This document shows positions 44,514 through 53,264 of a stretch of DNA of 64,000 bases, one piece after another (position 1 is the first letter of the stretch; every line of letters begins with the position of its first letter). The translations under genes and the position numbers were made by a program. Origin of the DNA: Kamptonema formosum PCC 6407 (lineage in GTDB: Bacteria > Cyanobacteriota > Cyanobacteriia > Cyanobacteriales > Microcoleaceae). The stretch is from the NCBI RefSeq assembly GCF_000332155.1, contig NZ_KB235904.1, positions 646,846-710,845 of the forward strand. Reading direction: 5' to 3'. A model generated the notes under the pieces. That model had not been told where the DNA came from. It was given only the letters and a program-made list of their open reading frames with translations, and searched no databases.

Positions 44514-47114
44514 TTAAAGCCAATTGCCCACCAAGATAAACGATGCCCAAAAATAAGGGTGATTATAAAGAGAATATTGCAATAAACTCAACTGCGCCGC
44601 TCGCAAAGCTTCAGCTTTATTCAATTTACTGTTACTGAGCTGATGGTAAAATGCCACCATTAACTTAGTGGTTGATTCGTCGCTGACTGACCACAGACTA
44701 GCGATCGTACTGGAAGCGCCCGATCGCACGGCAAGTCCCGCTAACCCCAAAGCAGCCTTGGGATCGCCCGCTGCTGTTTGGCAAGCGCTGAGAACGAGAA
44801 GTTCTAAGGGATTAGAGTTATTTCTGGTCTTCAATAACTCACTCAAATCTCGAACGTTGATGCGATCGTCCCAACTCAGGAGAAATGTGAGATCGGGGTT
44901 AGAACTAAACTGACCGTGAGTGGCAAGATGGATAATAGAATAATCTTGGTCTTTGACGTTTTTTTCTAAGGCTGATTGGACAAAATTTCGATCGATAAAT
45001 ACATCCGATTTAACTTCCGCAGCAATTCCCTGGAGTTCAATTGCTACTCCTGGTAAGGCGGGAAAACCTTGACGCGCTTGAGTCAGTCCAGCCGCTAATA
45101 CTTTGATTTTGTTGTGTTGCAAAGCTTCTGGCAACAACTGCAATCCCAAACTGAGGGCGACACTGTATTTTTCTACTAAGTATTGCTGGCCATCGTAGAG
45201 GGCTGACATCGGTAAGTTTCGCAAAGAACCGTCGAGCACAAAGGCTAGAGTTTTGATGTTGTTGGCTGCCAAGTCTGGTTCTGCGGGTTCGATCAGCCAC
45301 TTGTAGGCTTCTTGGAAATAACGCAGGCGATCGCTACTGGAATATCCTAAGTAAAGGGAAGAATATAACAATTTGACGCGGCGCTCGATTTCTGTATCTG
45401 CTAGAAAAGTGCGGTAGTGTCGCAGGGGTTGACCGGGCAAAGATAGAATTACTTCCAAACGATCTGGTAAGATAATGGGGTAGATAACAGCAGATTTAGG
45501 ATCGATTTCATCAATTTGTTTGGGTTTAACATCTAAACAAGCTTCTTTAAAGAAGTTTTCAATTTCTGCAAGTTGTAAAGACTCGATGACTTGGCGGGCT
45601 AATTTGATATTTACTTGTTGTGCGGCATCTCCAATGTGGACTTGTCCTTCTGGGGCTCCTTCTCTGAGTAACAAGCTGACGAGTTCGCGATATACGGGTT
45701 CGACGCTTTTGGTGAAGCTGAACTGCACGTCGGAATTAACGGCGATTAAGTCCTTGCGAAGGGATTGCAGGGTGTGGTAGGCTTCGGTGTAAGCAGCGAT
45801 CGCGCCTTTGAAATCTCCCTGTTGTTGATAAATGCGGCCGAGTTGCCAAGAGGAACGAGCAACAAGAGTGGGAAGATCGATACTTTGGGCGGTGGCGATC
45901 GAGCGCTTAGTCAAAGTTTCTGCATCCTGCCATTGTTTAGCTTGGGCGTAAAGTTCTCCTAATTGCGCGATCGCATAGGATTCTGCTTTAGAGTCTCGCA
46001 GTTCTTTGGCTTGTTGAACTGCTGCGACTAAGATTTGGGCAATGTCTCGCTGGGATGCAGCGCCTATTTTGAGTGCGCTTTGGGCAAAATTGATGCGACT
46101 GTAAATATTAGGGCGACTGGGTGACAAGTTGGCGAGTGTGGGTAGAATTTCAGATGCGAGGGCGATCGCGTCTTTTTGCTGTTGAGTTTCTGCATACAAG
46201 CTGAGTTGATTGAGTCGCGCTTGCATTTGGGTAAGAGGATCGGGCGCTTTTGTCGCTGCTTCCTGATAGTAATCTAAGGCAATTTGATTTTGCTGCAAGT
46301 CTCTAGCAACGTTACCGATCGCGACTAAAGTTTTACTCACAAGCGCGGGAGAATTTTGTTGTTTAGCTATCTCCCAACTTGCTTCTAGGACTTCTTTCGA
46401 CTGGCGTAAATCTCCTAACAATTGCAAAGTACGCCCTAAACTTTGCAAACTTTCAGCTTTTAGCAGCGAGTCGGGTTGAGTTTGGAGTTGTTGATTAATT
46501 CTCTCTAATAATGTTTTGGTGCGACGGTATAAACCAAGGGTTTGCAAAGCTTGGGCTTGGTTGAGTTGGCTGCCCAGTTTTCCCGTTGGGTTATTGGCAG
46601 TTTCGTAGGTAGCTTCCGCTGTTTCCCAAGCTTCTAAGGCCGATTGAGTTTGCCCTGTTGCTAATAGTAAGCTACCTTGGGTATTCCAGGCTTGGGCGAG
46701 AATGGCAGTGCCTTTAAGATCGAGTTTATTCTGGCTTTGCAGTAGTTGGAAGCTGGAAGCGATCGCACTTTTTGCTGTTTCTAACTGACCTAATTCTTGA
46801 TAGGCTGTGGCTAGGTAATTGAGAGTCATCGCTTGATTTAGGGTTGCACCCTCTGTAGCGTAAATCTTTTGAACTTGTTCCCAGAGAGTGATAGCTTCGG
46901 CAAAGCGACCTGCGCCGTAGAGTTGTCGCCCTCGATCGAGAAGTTGTGCCGGAGTTGAAATCGGTTCGACTGTTGGGGACTGTTGAGCGATCGGGGGTAG
47001 GGTAGCTAGGGTGGGAAGGGCAACTGTGAGGCAGAGTGTCAACAGAGCTAAGCTGATAGTGAAGCTAATTTTGCTTGAGAGCCAGGGAAATTTAGCAATT
47101 ATTTTAAGCATCAT
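44514..47114 (-). CDS. Exported TPR-CHAT protein (caspase-like)
   Basis: An 866-residue protein. From the ATG at 47114 it has a signal peptide or anchor (hydrophobic LALLTLCLTVALPTLATLP), TPR repeats (about 60-480), a helical linker, and a C-terminal CHAT domain (about 570-866). The caspase-like dyad is visible: His in IIHLATHGQFSS and Cys in LLVLSACQTAAGDP. CHAT proteins are clan CD-type proteases, and TPRs bind partners. The stop codon lies within a dispersed repeat. It is upstream of DUF928 and the CHASE2 kinase on the same strand, but 830 bases away, so a separate promoter is likely. A longer frame to 47243 lacks support. Confidence 0.9.
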   Translation of the reverse strand: MMLKIIAKFPWLSSKISFTISLALLTLCLTVALPTLATLPPIAQQSPTVEPISTPAQLLDRGRQLYGAGRFAEAITLWEQVQKIYATEGATLNQAMTLNYLATAYQELGQLETAKSAIASSFQLLQSQNKLDLKGTAILAQAWNTQGSLLLATGQTQSALEAWETAEATYETANNPTGKLGSQLNQAQALQTLGLYRRTKTLLERINQQLQTQPDSLLKAESLQSLGRTLQLLGDLRQSKEVLEASWEIAKQQNSPALVSKTLVAIGNVARDLQQNQIALDYYQEAATKAPDPLTQMQARLNQLSLYAETQQQKDAIALASEILPTLANLSPSRPNIYSRINFAQSALKIGAASQRDIAQILVAAVQQAKELRDSKAESYAIAQLGELYAQAKQWQDAETLTKRSIATAQSIDLPTLVARSSWQLGRIYQQQGDFKGAIAAYTEAYHTLQSLRKDLIAVNSDVQFSFTKSVEPVYRELVSLLLREGAPEGQVHIGDAAQQVNIKLARQVIESLQLAEIENFFKEACLDVKPKQIDEIDPKSAVIYPIILPDRLEVILSLPGQPLRHYRTFLADTEIERRVKLLYSSLYLGYSSSDRLRYFQEAYKWLIEPAEPDLAANNIKTLAFVLDGSLRNLPMSALYDGQQYLVEKYSVALSLGLQLLPEALQHNKIKVLAAGLTQARQGFPALPGVAIELQGIAAEVKSDVFIDRNFVQSALEKNVKDQDYSIIHLATHGQFSSNPDLTFLLSWDDRINVRDLSELLKTRNNSNPLELLVLSACQTAAGDPKAALGLAGLAVRSGASSTIASLWSVSDESTTKLMVAFYHQLSNSKLNKAEALRAAQLSLLQYSLYNHPYFWASFILVGNWL

Positions 47115-47531
47115 TTGAGTATTAGTTAGGATTGTGGCTATTTTGTGAAGGATTCGGCGCGATCGCTTCAGTCCCAGCGTGTACCGGGGCTGTTTCATTC
47201 TACCCAAAAAATTGTTTGACCTCCCCCAACCTCTCTCTTGCAAGGAAAGAAGAAAAGAATTCTTACTATTAAATATTAAGAGATGTAATATTATTAATTA
47301 TACCCTTTCCCGGCAATGATATTATATTTTATGCGATCTCAAGATGTGTAGAATCATCTGATTTCAAGTATTAACATGACCAAAACTCGATTTATTCACG
47401 ACAGGTTTGCCTTGATAATTACCTAGAAGAATTACTATCCTAGTCCCTCTTTTCCCCTTCTTCCTCTTCTTCCCCTAGCCCCTAGCCCTGAGCATCGTAG
47501 CCCCTAGCCGCTGAAAGCGGTTTTAAATCAA
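47115..47531. other. Intergenic region with CTAGCCC element
   Basis: Contains the probable CHAT gene promoter zone. From about 47437 to 47523 a dispersed element reads ATCCTAGTCCCTCTTTTCCC, a polypyrimidine tract, CCCTAGCCCCTAGCCC, TGAGCATCGTAGCCCC and CCGCTGAAAGCGGTTTTAAA. It abuts the truncated gene that follows. Confidence 0.6.
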
Positions 47532-47840
47532 GTGGCATCTGCGATCGCAGAGATTCCAGATAGACGAGTGCAAAGTAATTTAATGGCATCGGCAGGGATT
47601 TTGGCCGGTTTAGTATTGGAGAGAGATGTAATTTCAAGAATTCTACGGAGGGATATTATGCGCGAGTCAGTGATTTATCAGGAGATTTTGCAGGAAGGAA
47701 TAGACGAAGGTAGGCAGGAAGGCAGGCAGTCTGCTATGGAAGAAATTGCTCGGAATTTGTTACAGGAAAATATACCACTAGAGCAAATTGCTAGGTTTAC
47801 AGGTTTATCGCTGGAGGTGGTGCAAAGCTTACAAAGTTAG
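47532..47840 (+). pseudogene. C-terminal fragment of an Rpn-family (PD-(D/E)XK) nuclease gene
   Basis: A 102-residue frame resembling the C-terminal part of cyanobacterial Rpn-family/DUF4351-type nuclease-transposase proteins: VQSNLMASAGILAGLVLERD, RRDIMRESVIYQEILQEGID, and a closing helix-turn-helix-like ENIPLEQIARFTGLSLEVVQ. The nuclease half is missing, and sequence similarity appears to begin right at the edge of the CTAGCCC element (about 47523). I infer truncation associated with that repeat. The GTG at 47532 is only the first possible start. Confidence 0.65.
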
Positions 47841-47978
47841 TTAAATTGGATCTACAGAGCGCGTGTCTGGAATCAGTCCGATGGCGAAACGCCGCGCCGA
47901 AGGCTGAGCGCTCTTCATTAAGCCTTTGCCTCAAGGCTAATCGCGCTCAGCCTTAAGCCTAGAACAATCTAGGAATAG

Positions 47979-48066
47979 CGTGCGATCGCAAAATCCAACT
48001 GAGCAGTTTGGCAGTAAACTCTCAACAACCTCAGCGGATCGTCGCGTAAATTAGCAGGCGAAACCA
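47979..48066 (-). pseudogene. Fragment of a cca-type gene
   Basis: About 88 bases closely match the inside of the cca gene at 38674-38760 in the same orientation (shared CTGAGCAG-TTG, CGGATCGTCGCGTAAATT, GCAGGCGAAACCAT). It corresponds to the RDDPLRLLRAYRQ region plus preceding codons. There is no surrounding open frame. It is a stray duplicated gene piece between repeats, evidently from cca or a close relative. Confidence 0.8.
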
Positions 48067-48105
48067 TCTTTTTAAAATAATCTAAAATCTAAAATCTAAA
48101 ATACA

Positions 48106-49902
48106 ATGAGCTATTGCTTCAATCCAGCTTGTCAGAATCCGCAAAATCCTGCTGATGCAGAAATTTGCTCTAGCTGCGGCTCTCAATTGTTGCTGACCCA
48201 CAACCTTTCATTAAGTGAAATCAAAAGCGAAACAGCTCCGAAAGAGCTGGAAACACCCTTAGAGTGTCGCTACCGAGCCATAAAGCCCATCGGACAAGGT
48301 GGCTTTGGCAGAACCTTCTTAGCAGTAGATGAAAACAAACCATTCACTTACTCGCAATGCGTAATTAAACAATTTTTTCCTCAAAATCCTACTGAGAAAG
48401 CAGCAGAGTGGTTTCATCGAGAAGCAATGCAGCTAGAAACATTAGGAAAACATCCCCAGATTCCTAACCTGATTGCACATTTTGAGCAAGACAGGCAGCA
48501 ATATTTAGTGCAAGAATTTATCCCTGGCAAAAACTTAGCTCAAGAACTAGCACAAAAAGGCCCATTCAACGAACTTCAAATTCGCCAACTTCTCCAAGAT
48601 TTACTTCCAGTTCTGCATTTTGTTCATAAATCTAAAGTCATTCACCGCGACATCAAACCCGAAAATATTATTCGCCGTACCAACATTTATCAAGGTGGAG
48701 CAACCGGATTCATCCCTCTTTTACCCGCCGATTTAATCAGCTCTCAATCTCTAGTTTCTTCAGGAATTGCTAGAAACGGCCAACTCGTTTTAGTAGATTT
48801 TGGGGCAGCGAAAAAAGTTAAGGGAAATGGTCTGCCCCAAACTGGTACGATCGTAGGAAGTGCCGCCTATACCGCCCCAGAACAACTCATGGGGAAAGCA
48901 GTTTTTGCTAGCGATATCTACAGCTTGGGGATTACCTGCATTCATTTATTGACCCAAGTTCCCCCATTTGATTTATTCGACAGCAGAGAAGGTACTTGGG
49001 CGTGGCGAGATTATTTGAAAACACCTGTTAGCGATAATCTGGGTCATATTCTTGACAAAATGCTGCAAGGTGCTACTAATCATCGTTATCATGCAGCCGC
49101 AGCCGTAATTAGGCATTTGAATCCCAAACCCGTTTATGTAGAAACATTGCCTGTAACCTCTGAACCTGCAATTGTTTCCCCAGAAATGCCCGCAGAACCC
49201 CCACCATTACCACCTGATTTACCGCCACCACCAAATCAAAAACTACAGGTAAAAATTCAGCAAGCTTTGCAAGATACACTGACTCCCTACAATGTTAAAA
49301 TTCAAGTTAACAAAACCAAGCGGAAATTAACTGTTGTCATCAATAGAAATGAAGATTGTAAAATTCATTATCCCCATTTATCTCAAATAATTGCCACTAC
49401 TCTCACTGATTTACAATTAAATCAAATATCCGTAGTTAAACTTTTAGGAAGAGTTAACAATTCTCCTAGGCCAGAGTGGAAGCAGGTGTTGCAGATCGAC
49501 ACTAAAATCCAGTTCCGAAATAAAATTATTCGGCTGCAAAACAATAAACTAGCCGGGCGATTCTCCCAACTTAAAACTAGAGAATTTTGGCTCTTTAAGT
49601 TGAAAAGTAAAGATTTCTGGATAGACTTATTAATGTTTGCCTTAATGCTGTTTATCTTGGGAACCCAAATAATTATTTTAAAGCCTTGGGTAGGAATAAT
49701 TATTTCATCGGTTTTTCTCTATGTCAAAAATCAAGTTGCTAAAAATGAACAATTTAAGACCAATAGTTTATTGGCGACATTAGCAGGGATATTTTTGATG
49801 ATGGGAATAGGCGGAAATTATACTATTTTTGTGTCTGGCCCATTTGGTATTCTTTTAGGTTGCCTATTTATGGCTTTACCGCTTTTTTACACAACAAAGT
49901 AG
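48106..49902 (+). CDS. Zinc-ribbon serine/threonine protein kinase with C-terminal membrane segments
   Basis: A 598-residue kinase. The N-terminal zinc-ribbon-like motif has C4, C9, C21 and C24 (MSYCFNPACQNPQNP, CSSCG). The kinase domain (about 55-345) has GQGGFGRTF, Lys88 (CVIKQFF), HRDIKPEN (near 179) and DFG (near 229). A 35-residue insert separates HRD from DFG. A proline-rich linker, a soluble region (about 380-480), and three membrane segments (about 500-598) complete it. All catalytic residues are present, unlike the WD40 relative at 24507, which shares the zinc ribbon. Substrate unknown. Confidence 0.92.
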   Translation: MSYCFNPACQNPQNPADAEICSSCGSQLLLTHNLSLSEIKSETAPKELETPLECRYRAIKPIGQGGFGRTFLAVDENKPFTYSQCVIKQFFPQNPTEKAAEWFHREAMQLETLGKHPQIPNLIAHFEQDRQQYLVQEFIPGKNLAQELAQKGPFNELQIRQLLQDLLPVLHFVHKSKVIHRDIKPENIIRRTNIYQGGATGFIPLLPADLISSQSLVSSGIARNGQLVLVDFGAAKKVKGNGLPQTGTIVGSAAYTAPEQLMGKAVFASDIYSLGITCIHLLTQVPPFDLFDSREGTWAWRDYLKTPVSDNLGHILDKMLQGATNHRYHAAAAVIRHLNPKPVYVETLPVTSEPAIVSPEMPAEPPPLPPDLPPPPNQKLQVKIQQALQDTLTPYNVKIQVNKTKRKLTVVINRNEDCKIHYPHLSQIIATTLTDLQLNQISVVKLLGRVNNSPRPEWKQVLQIDTKIQFRNKIIRLQNNKLAGRFSQLKTREFWLFKLKSKDFWIDLLMFALMLFILGTQIIILKPWVGIIISSVFLYVKNQVAKNEQFKTNSLLATLAGIFLMMGIGGNYTIFVSGPFGILLGCLFMALPLFYTTK

Positions 49903-49989
49903 TTCTAGAGTAAGACCCAGCTTACGCACTTCTGACGTAACACCGCCTTCTGGGTGGTATCTTTGACTGCAAGCGAGTGCGGCGCTATA

Positions 49990-50733
49990 ATGGTTCTTAA
50001 CTTAATCAAAAATATTGTGTCTCTAACATCAACGAAATACGGTTTAGCAATTCATACCGCCAGCCCAGAATTAGGTCTAGCAATTAGCAATTTTGCTGGT
50101 GATTCCCGCTATCAAGTGTGGGATTTAGGCCGCGATTTAGCTACCCATTTGCATCAAAATTTACTAGATTTTATTCAGCCGCAAATTTGGGCAGATTTGG
50201 CATTTATTGCAGTTGCTAAAGGGCCAGGAAGTTTTACGGGAACTCGGATTGGTGTAGTTACGGCTAGGACTTTAGCGCAACAGTTAGATATTCCTTTATT
50301 TGCGATTTCAACTTTGGCGGCTCTAGCTTGGGAGAAAAGAGAGAAGGAAGAAAGAGAGGGAAAAGGAGAAGTAGAAAATATTTTATTATCCTCTAAAATC
50401 CCACCATTAGAAAATTCAATCGCCCTCCAAATGCCTGCACAGCGCGGTCAATTATTTGGGGCAATATATGCAGTTAAAAGTGCAAAAAATGACGGCAATG
50501 ATTCCAACTTAATTGAGTTATTACCAGATAAAGTAATGATGCTTGAATCCTGGCAAGAAACTTTAGAATCTTGGCCCACACCATATCATTTAATTAAGGT
50601 TCAAAATGATTTAGGCGCGTCAGTTTTCAGCTTATTAGAACTAGCTTATTTAAATTATCAACACGGAAAACGCCCTAACTGGTCAGAAGCATTACCCTAT
50701 TATGGGCAACATCCCGTTGAAGAAAAGTTATAA
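49990..50733 (+). CDS. tsaB: tRNA threonylcarbamoyladenosine biosynthesis protein TsaB
   Basis: A 247-residue TsaB, the partner that activates TsaD in making t6A37 of tRNAs. It has the ASKHA-type fold. The hallmark is KGPGSFTGTRIGVVTARTLA followed by PLFAISTLAAL, with the N-terminal strand LAIHTASPELGLAISNF. A low-complexity Glu/Lys insert (about 100-125) is typical of variable parts. The ATG at 49990 is the most likely start; GTG 50017 (MSLTSTKYGL) fits the family start almost as well. It follows the kinase gene by 87 bases. Confidence 0.9.
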   Translation: MVLNLIKNIVSLTSTKYGLAIHTASPELGLAISNFAGDSRYQVWDLGRDLATHLHQNLLDFIQPQIWADLAFIAVAKGPGSFTGTRIGVVTARTLAQQLDIPLFAISTLAALAWEKREKEEREGKGEVENILLSSKIPPLENSIALQMPAQRGQLFGAIYAVKSAKNDGNDSNLIELLPDKVMMLESWQETLESWPTPYHLIKVQNDLGASVFSLLELAYLNYQHGKRPNWSEALPYYGQHPVEEKL

Positions 50734-50752
50734 GTTAAAAGGAATAATTAAG

Positions 50753-50848
50753 ATGGCTTACAGTGAATTTACTTTAGAAAGGGTGAAAAGAGAGTTTAAT
50801 CTCAGGACTTTCTTATACCACTACTCAAAATTAGTGTTACAATCCTGA
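50753..50848 (+). pseudogene. N-terminal fragment of a cyanobacterial hypothetical gene
   Basis: A 31-codon frame begins MAYSEFTLERVKREFNLRTF, which resembles the start of a family of cyanobacterial hypothetical (PD-(D/E)XK-like) proteins. The frame then departs and ends. AAGGAAT upstream is a plausible old ribosome-binding site. It appears to be a gene cut short between tsaB and the permease gene. Confidence 0.45.
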
Positions 50849-50876
50849 TGTTTGGTTTCACTTCCTTCCACCAAAC

Positions 50877-51944
50877 CTACCTCTGCAAGCTCCTTGGATC
50901 GAGTGCATCTCGCAATCCATCTCCTAACAAATTAAACGCCAAAACTGTTACAATAATCAACAAGGCAGGCGGCCAAACTAACCAAGGCTGCAACACCAAA
51001 ATTGAAGCATTCGTAGACAAAGAAAGTAAATTTCCCCAAGAAGCATCAGGTTGCTGAATTCCTAATCCAATTAAACTCAAAACTGACTCAGCCACGATAA
51101 AACCAGGAATCGCCAAAGTAGCAGAAATAATCACATAAGTTGCTGTCTGCGGCAATACATGGCGTACAATAATATAAACTGGATTTGCCCCCATCGCCCT
51201 TGCCGCCTGTACAAATTCTCGTTGTTTAATTGAGAGCACTTGTCCCCGAATCACCCGCGCTAAACTCGCCCAACTGATAAAGGAAGTGATTAATACAATT
51301 AACAGAAAACGCTGAGTGCTAGTCAATCCAGGTGGTAAAACAGAAGCTAGCGCTACTAACAAGTAAATGCCTGGAATCGTCATCAAAACTTCAACAAATC
51401 GCATTAAAACACTGTCAATCCAACCACCAAAATATCCAGAAATCCCCCCCACCAACATACCCAGAGGGAAAGAAATCGCAATTCCCACTAATCCAATGCT
51501 CAGACTAATTCTACTTCCATAAACCAAACGACTAAACTGATCTCGCGCCTGTTCATCCGTACCTACAAGGTGGAATCTTGCCTCGCCATTAGTTCCAAAC
51601 AAATGTCTATTAAATGGTATAATCCCTAATATTTTATAGCTATCACCTTTGACAAATAGACTTAAAGGTGAAGGTTTTTCCCATTCTACAATCACATTCC
51701 GCTCGCCCGTATTCACATCCACTGGCCCTTGAGTTACGGGGTAAACGTGAGGCCCAATAAATCTGCCGTCTCTCGTAGTTAAATAAATCTGCGTTGGCGG
51801 CAATAGGGAACCATTCAATTGAGAGTTATAGGGGTCATAAGGCGCAATAAAATCTGCTGCGATCGCCACTCCATACAAAATCAATAGTAACACAGCTCCC
51901 AATCGGGCTAAAGGATTATTTTTAAGATTTTGCCACCATTTCAT
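50877..51944 (-). CDS. Peptide/oligopeptide ABC transporter permease (OppC/DppC-like)
   Basis: A 355-residue inner-membrane permease. The N-terminal segment (about 14-32) is followed by a long extracytoplasmic region (about 35-140) and five more membrane helices. The ABC permease EAA loop reads REFVQAARAMGANPVYIIVRHVLP. DppC/OppC ends are visible (GDGLRDALDPR). It would pair with a DppB-type permease, ATPases and a binding protein, none of which is adjacent, so the rest of the transporter is encoded elsewhere. Peptides, nickel or other solutes are possible substrates. Confidence 0.9.
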   Translation of the reverse strand: MKWWQNLKNNPLARLGAVLLLILYGVAIAADFIAPYDPYNSQLNGSLLPPTQIYLTTRDGRFIGPHVYPVTQGPVDVNTGERNVIVEWEKPSPLSLFVKGDSYKILGIIPFNRHLFGTNGEARFHLVGTDEQARDQFSRLVYGSRISLSIGLVGIAISFPLGMLVGGISGYFGGWIDSVLMRFVEVLMTIPGIYLLVALASVLPPGLTSTQRFLLIVLITSFISWASLARVIRGQVLSIKQREFVQAARAMGANPVYIIVRHVLPQTATYVIISATLAIPGFIVAESVLSLIGLGIQQPDASWGNLLSLSTNASILVLQPWLVWPPALLIIVTVLAFNLLGDGLRDALDPRSLQR

Positions 51945-51952
51945 AATTTTAG

Positions 51953-52090
51953 TTAGTTGTTAGTTGTTAGTTGTTAGTTGTTGTATTCTTTAGTCCGCGT
52001 AGGCGGACTTTGTTTGTGTAGTAGCGGTTTCAACCGCCAAATCATATATTAATCCTCTTAATTACCAATTACCCATTACCCATTACCCAT
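51953..52090. repeat. Repeat cluster: AGTTGTT tandem, GTCCGC palindrome, ATTACCC tandem
   Basis: Three repeat types in a row. TTAGTTG heptamers at 51953-51983; TAGTCCGCGTAGGCGGACTT then GTGTAGTAGCGGTTTCAACC at 51991-52038, a reverse copy of the element at 6971; and ATTACCAATTACCCATTACCC at about 52060-52090, reaching into the 3' end of the next gene. Confidence 0.8.
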
Positions 52091-53189
52091 TTTCCACCTT
52101 TTCTATTTCCTTCAATGCTTGACCATTAAAAGGATTGTAAAAAAATGAACCAGTTTGCGGCGGTAACTTGGGATTAAGTAAAATTTCCACAATACTTTTC
52201 ACAACTCCCGTTAGAGGAATCGCTAAGATTACCCCCAAAACCCCTCCCACTCTACCTCCCAACAGTAAAGCCGCGAAAATAACCACAGGGCTAAATCCTG
52301 TTAAACTACCCATAATCCGAGGGGCAATTAAATTATCCTTCACCTGTTGAAGAGCGATCGCAGCTACCAAAACCTCCAGTGCTAACCACCAATCAATAAA
52401 CGCCACAATAATGCTCACTGCACCAATTCCTAGAGTTGCCCCAATAAAAGGAATGGCTTCTAACAACCCGATGAACACAGCAAATAGCAAGAAAAAAGGA
52501 ACCTGTAAAACCCAGAAAACCAGAGTCAGCCCGATGGCCATAAATAGGCCTAACAATAACTGTCCCGATACAAATCGCTGAAGATTTCTCTCCAAAGTTT
52601 CTGTTAAGACATAGCGAATTTCTGGCGCAAAAATACTCGTCAAACCCCGCCAAACTCTTTCCCCATCTAACAACATATAAAACGAAATTACGAGGATTAA
52701 GATTAAGTCGAGAAACCAGTTAACTGTTCCTACAACTAAACCCAAACCGCTAGCAGCGATCGCTTGTACTTGTTCCTGCACTTTAGCAGACAATTGCTGC
52801 TCCAAGATTTGCACGTCAAACGGCAAATTACGCTCCGCACTCCAAATCTGAAACTCCGCTAATTGCTGTCGCCCAGACTCTAGTAAGTCTGGGAATCTGA
52901 CCGCTAATTGTGCAGCTTGGTTTAAAACAGGAGGTGCGATCGTCAAAACGATCACCGCCATAACCAACCCAGCAGCAAAATAAACTAGGGCCGCCGCCGC
53001 GCCCCTCGGCAAAAATACTTGCAGTCTCGCTACCGCGTAATTCAATAAAAACGCAATCAGTCCCGCCGTTACTAAAATACTGATCAATTCCGCAACATAA
53101 TGAATCGCACCGAGAGTAAACCAACCTGTCACTAAAACTAGCAACCAAGTAATTAGAAACTGTTGGACGGGAGAAAACACACTATTCAT
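52083..53189 (-). CDS. AI-2E family (PerM-like) transporter
   Basis: A 368-residue polytopic membrane protein of the AI-2E/PerM/YdiK family. About eight membrane segments are seen, for example WLLVLVTGWFTLGAIHYVA and FFLLFAVFIGLLEAIPFIGA, with the conserved LLEAIPFIGATLGIG and PRIMGSLTGFSPVVIF blocks. A soluble helical region (about 95-150) lies between early helices. Members export or exchange diverse solutes. The last residues (EKVENG) are encoded within an ATTACCC repeat edge. It is on the same strand as the peptide permease but separated by repeats. Confidence 0.9.
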   Translation of the reverse strand: MNSVFSPVQQFLITWLLVLVTGWFTLGAIHYVAELISILVTAGLIAFLLNYAVARLQVFLPRGAAAALVYFAAGLVMAVIVLTIAPPVLNQAAQLAVRFPDLLESGRQQLAEFQIWSAERNLPFDVQILEQQLSAKVQEQVQAIAASGLGLVVGTVNWFLDLILILVISFYMLLDGERVWRGLTSIFAPEIRYVLTETLERNLQRFVSGQLLLGLFMAIGLTLVFWVLQVPFFLLFAVFIGLLEAIPFIGATLGIGAVSIIVAFIDWWLALEVLVAAIALQQVKDNLIAPRIMGSLTGFSPVVIFAALLLGGRVGGVLGVILAIPLTGVVKSIVEILLNPKLPPQTGSFFYNPFNGQALKEIEKVENG

Positions 53190-53264
53190 GTCGATTTGAT
53201 ATTTCCGATTTAAGATTTAAGATTCTGGGTCGATCTAAAATCTAAAATCATTTCATAGAGCACC

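Noticed and set aside
47115..47243. 43-residue N-terminal extension of the CHAT protein
   Set aside because: Signal peptide follows the ATG at 47114; the extension is basic and would bury it.
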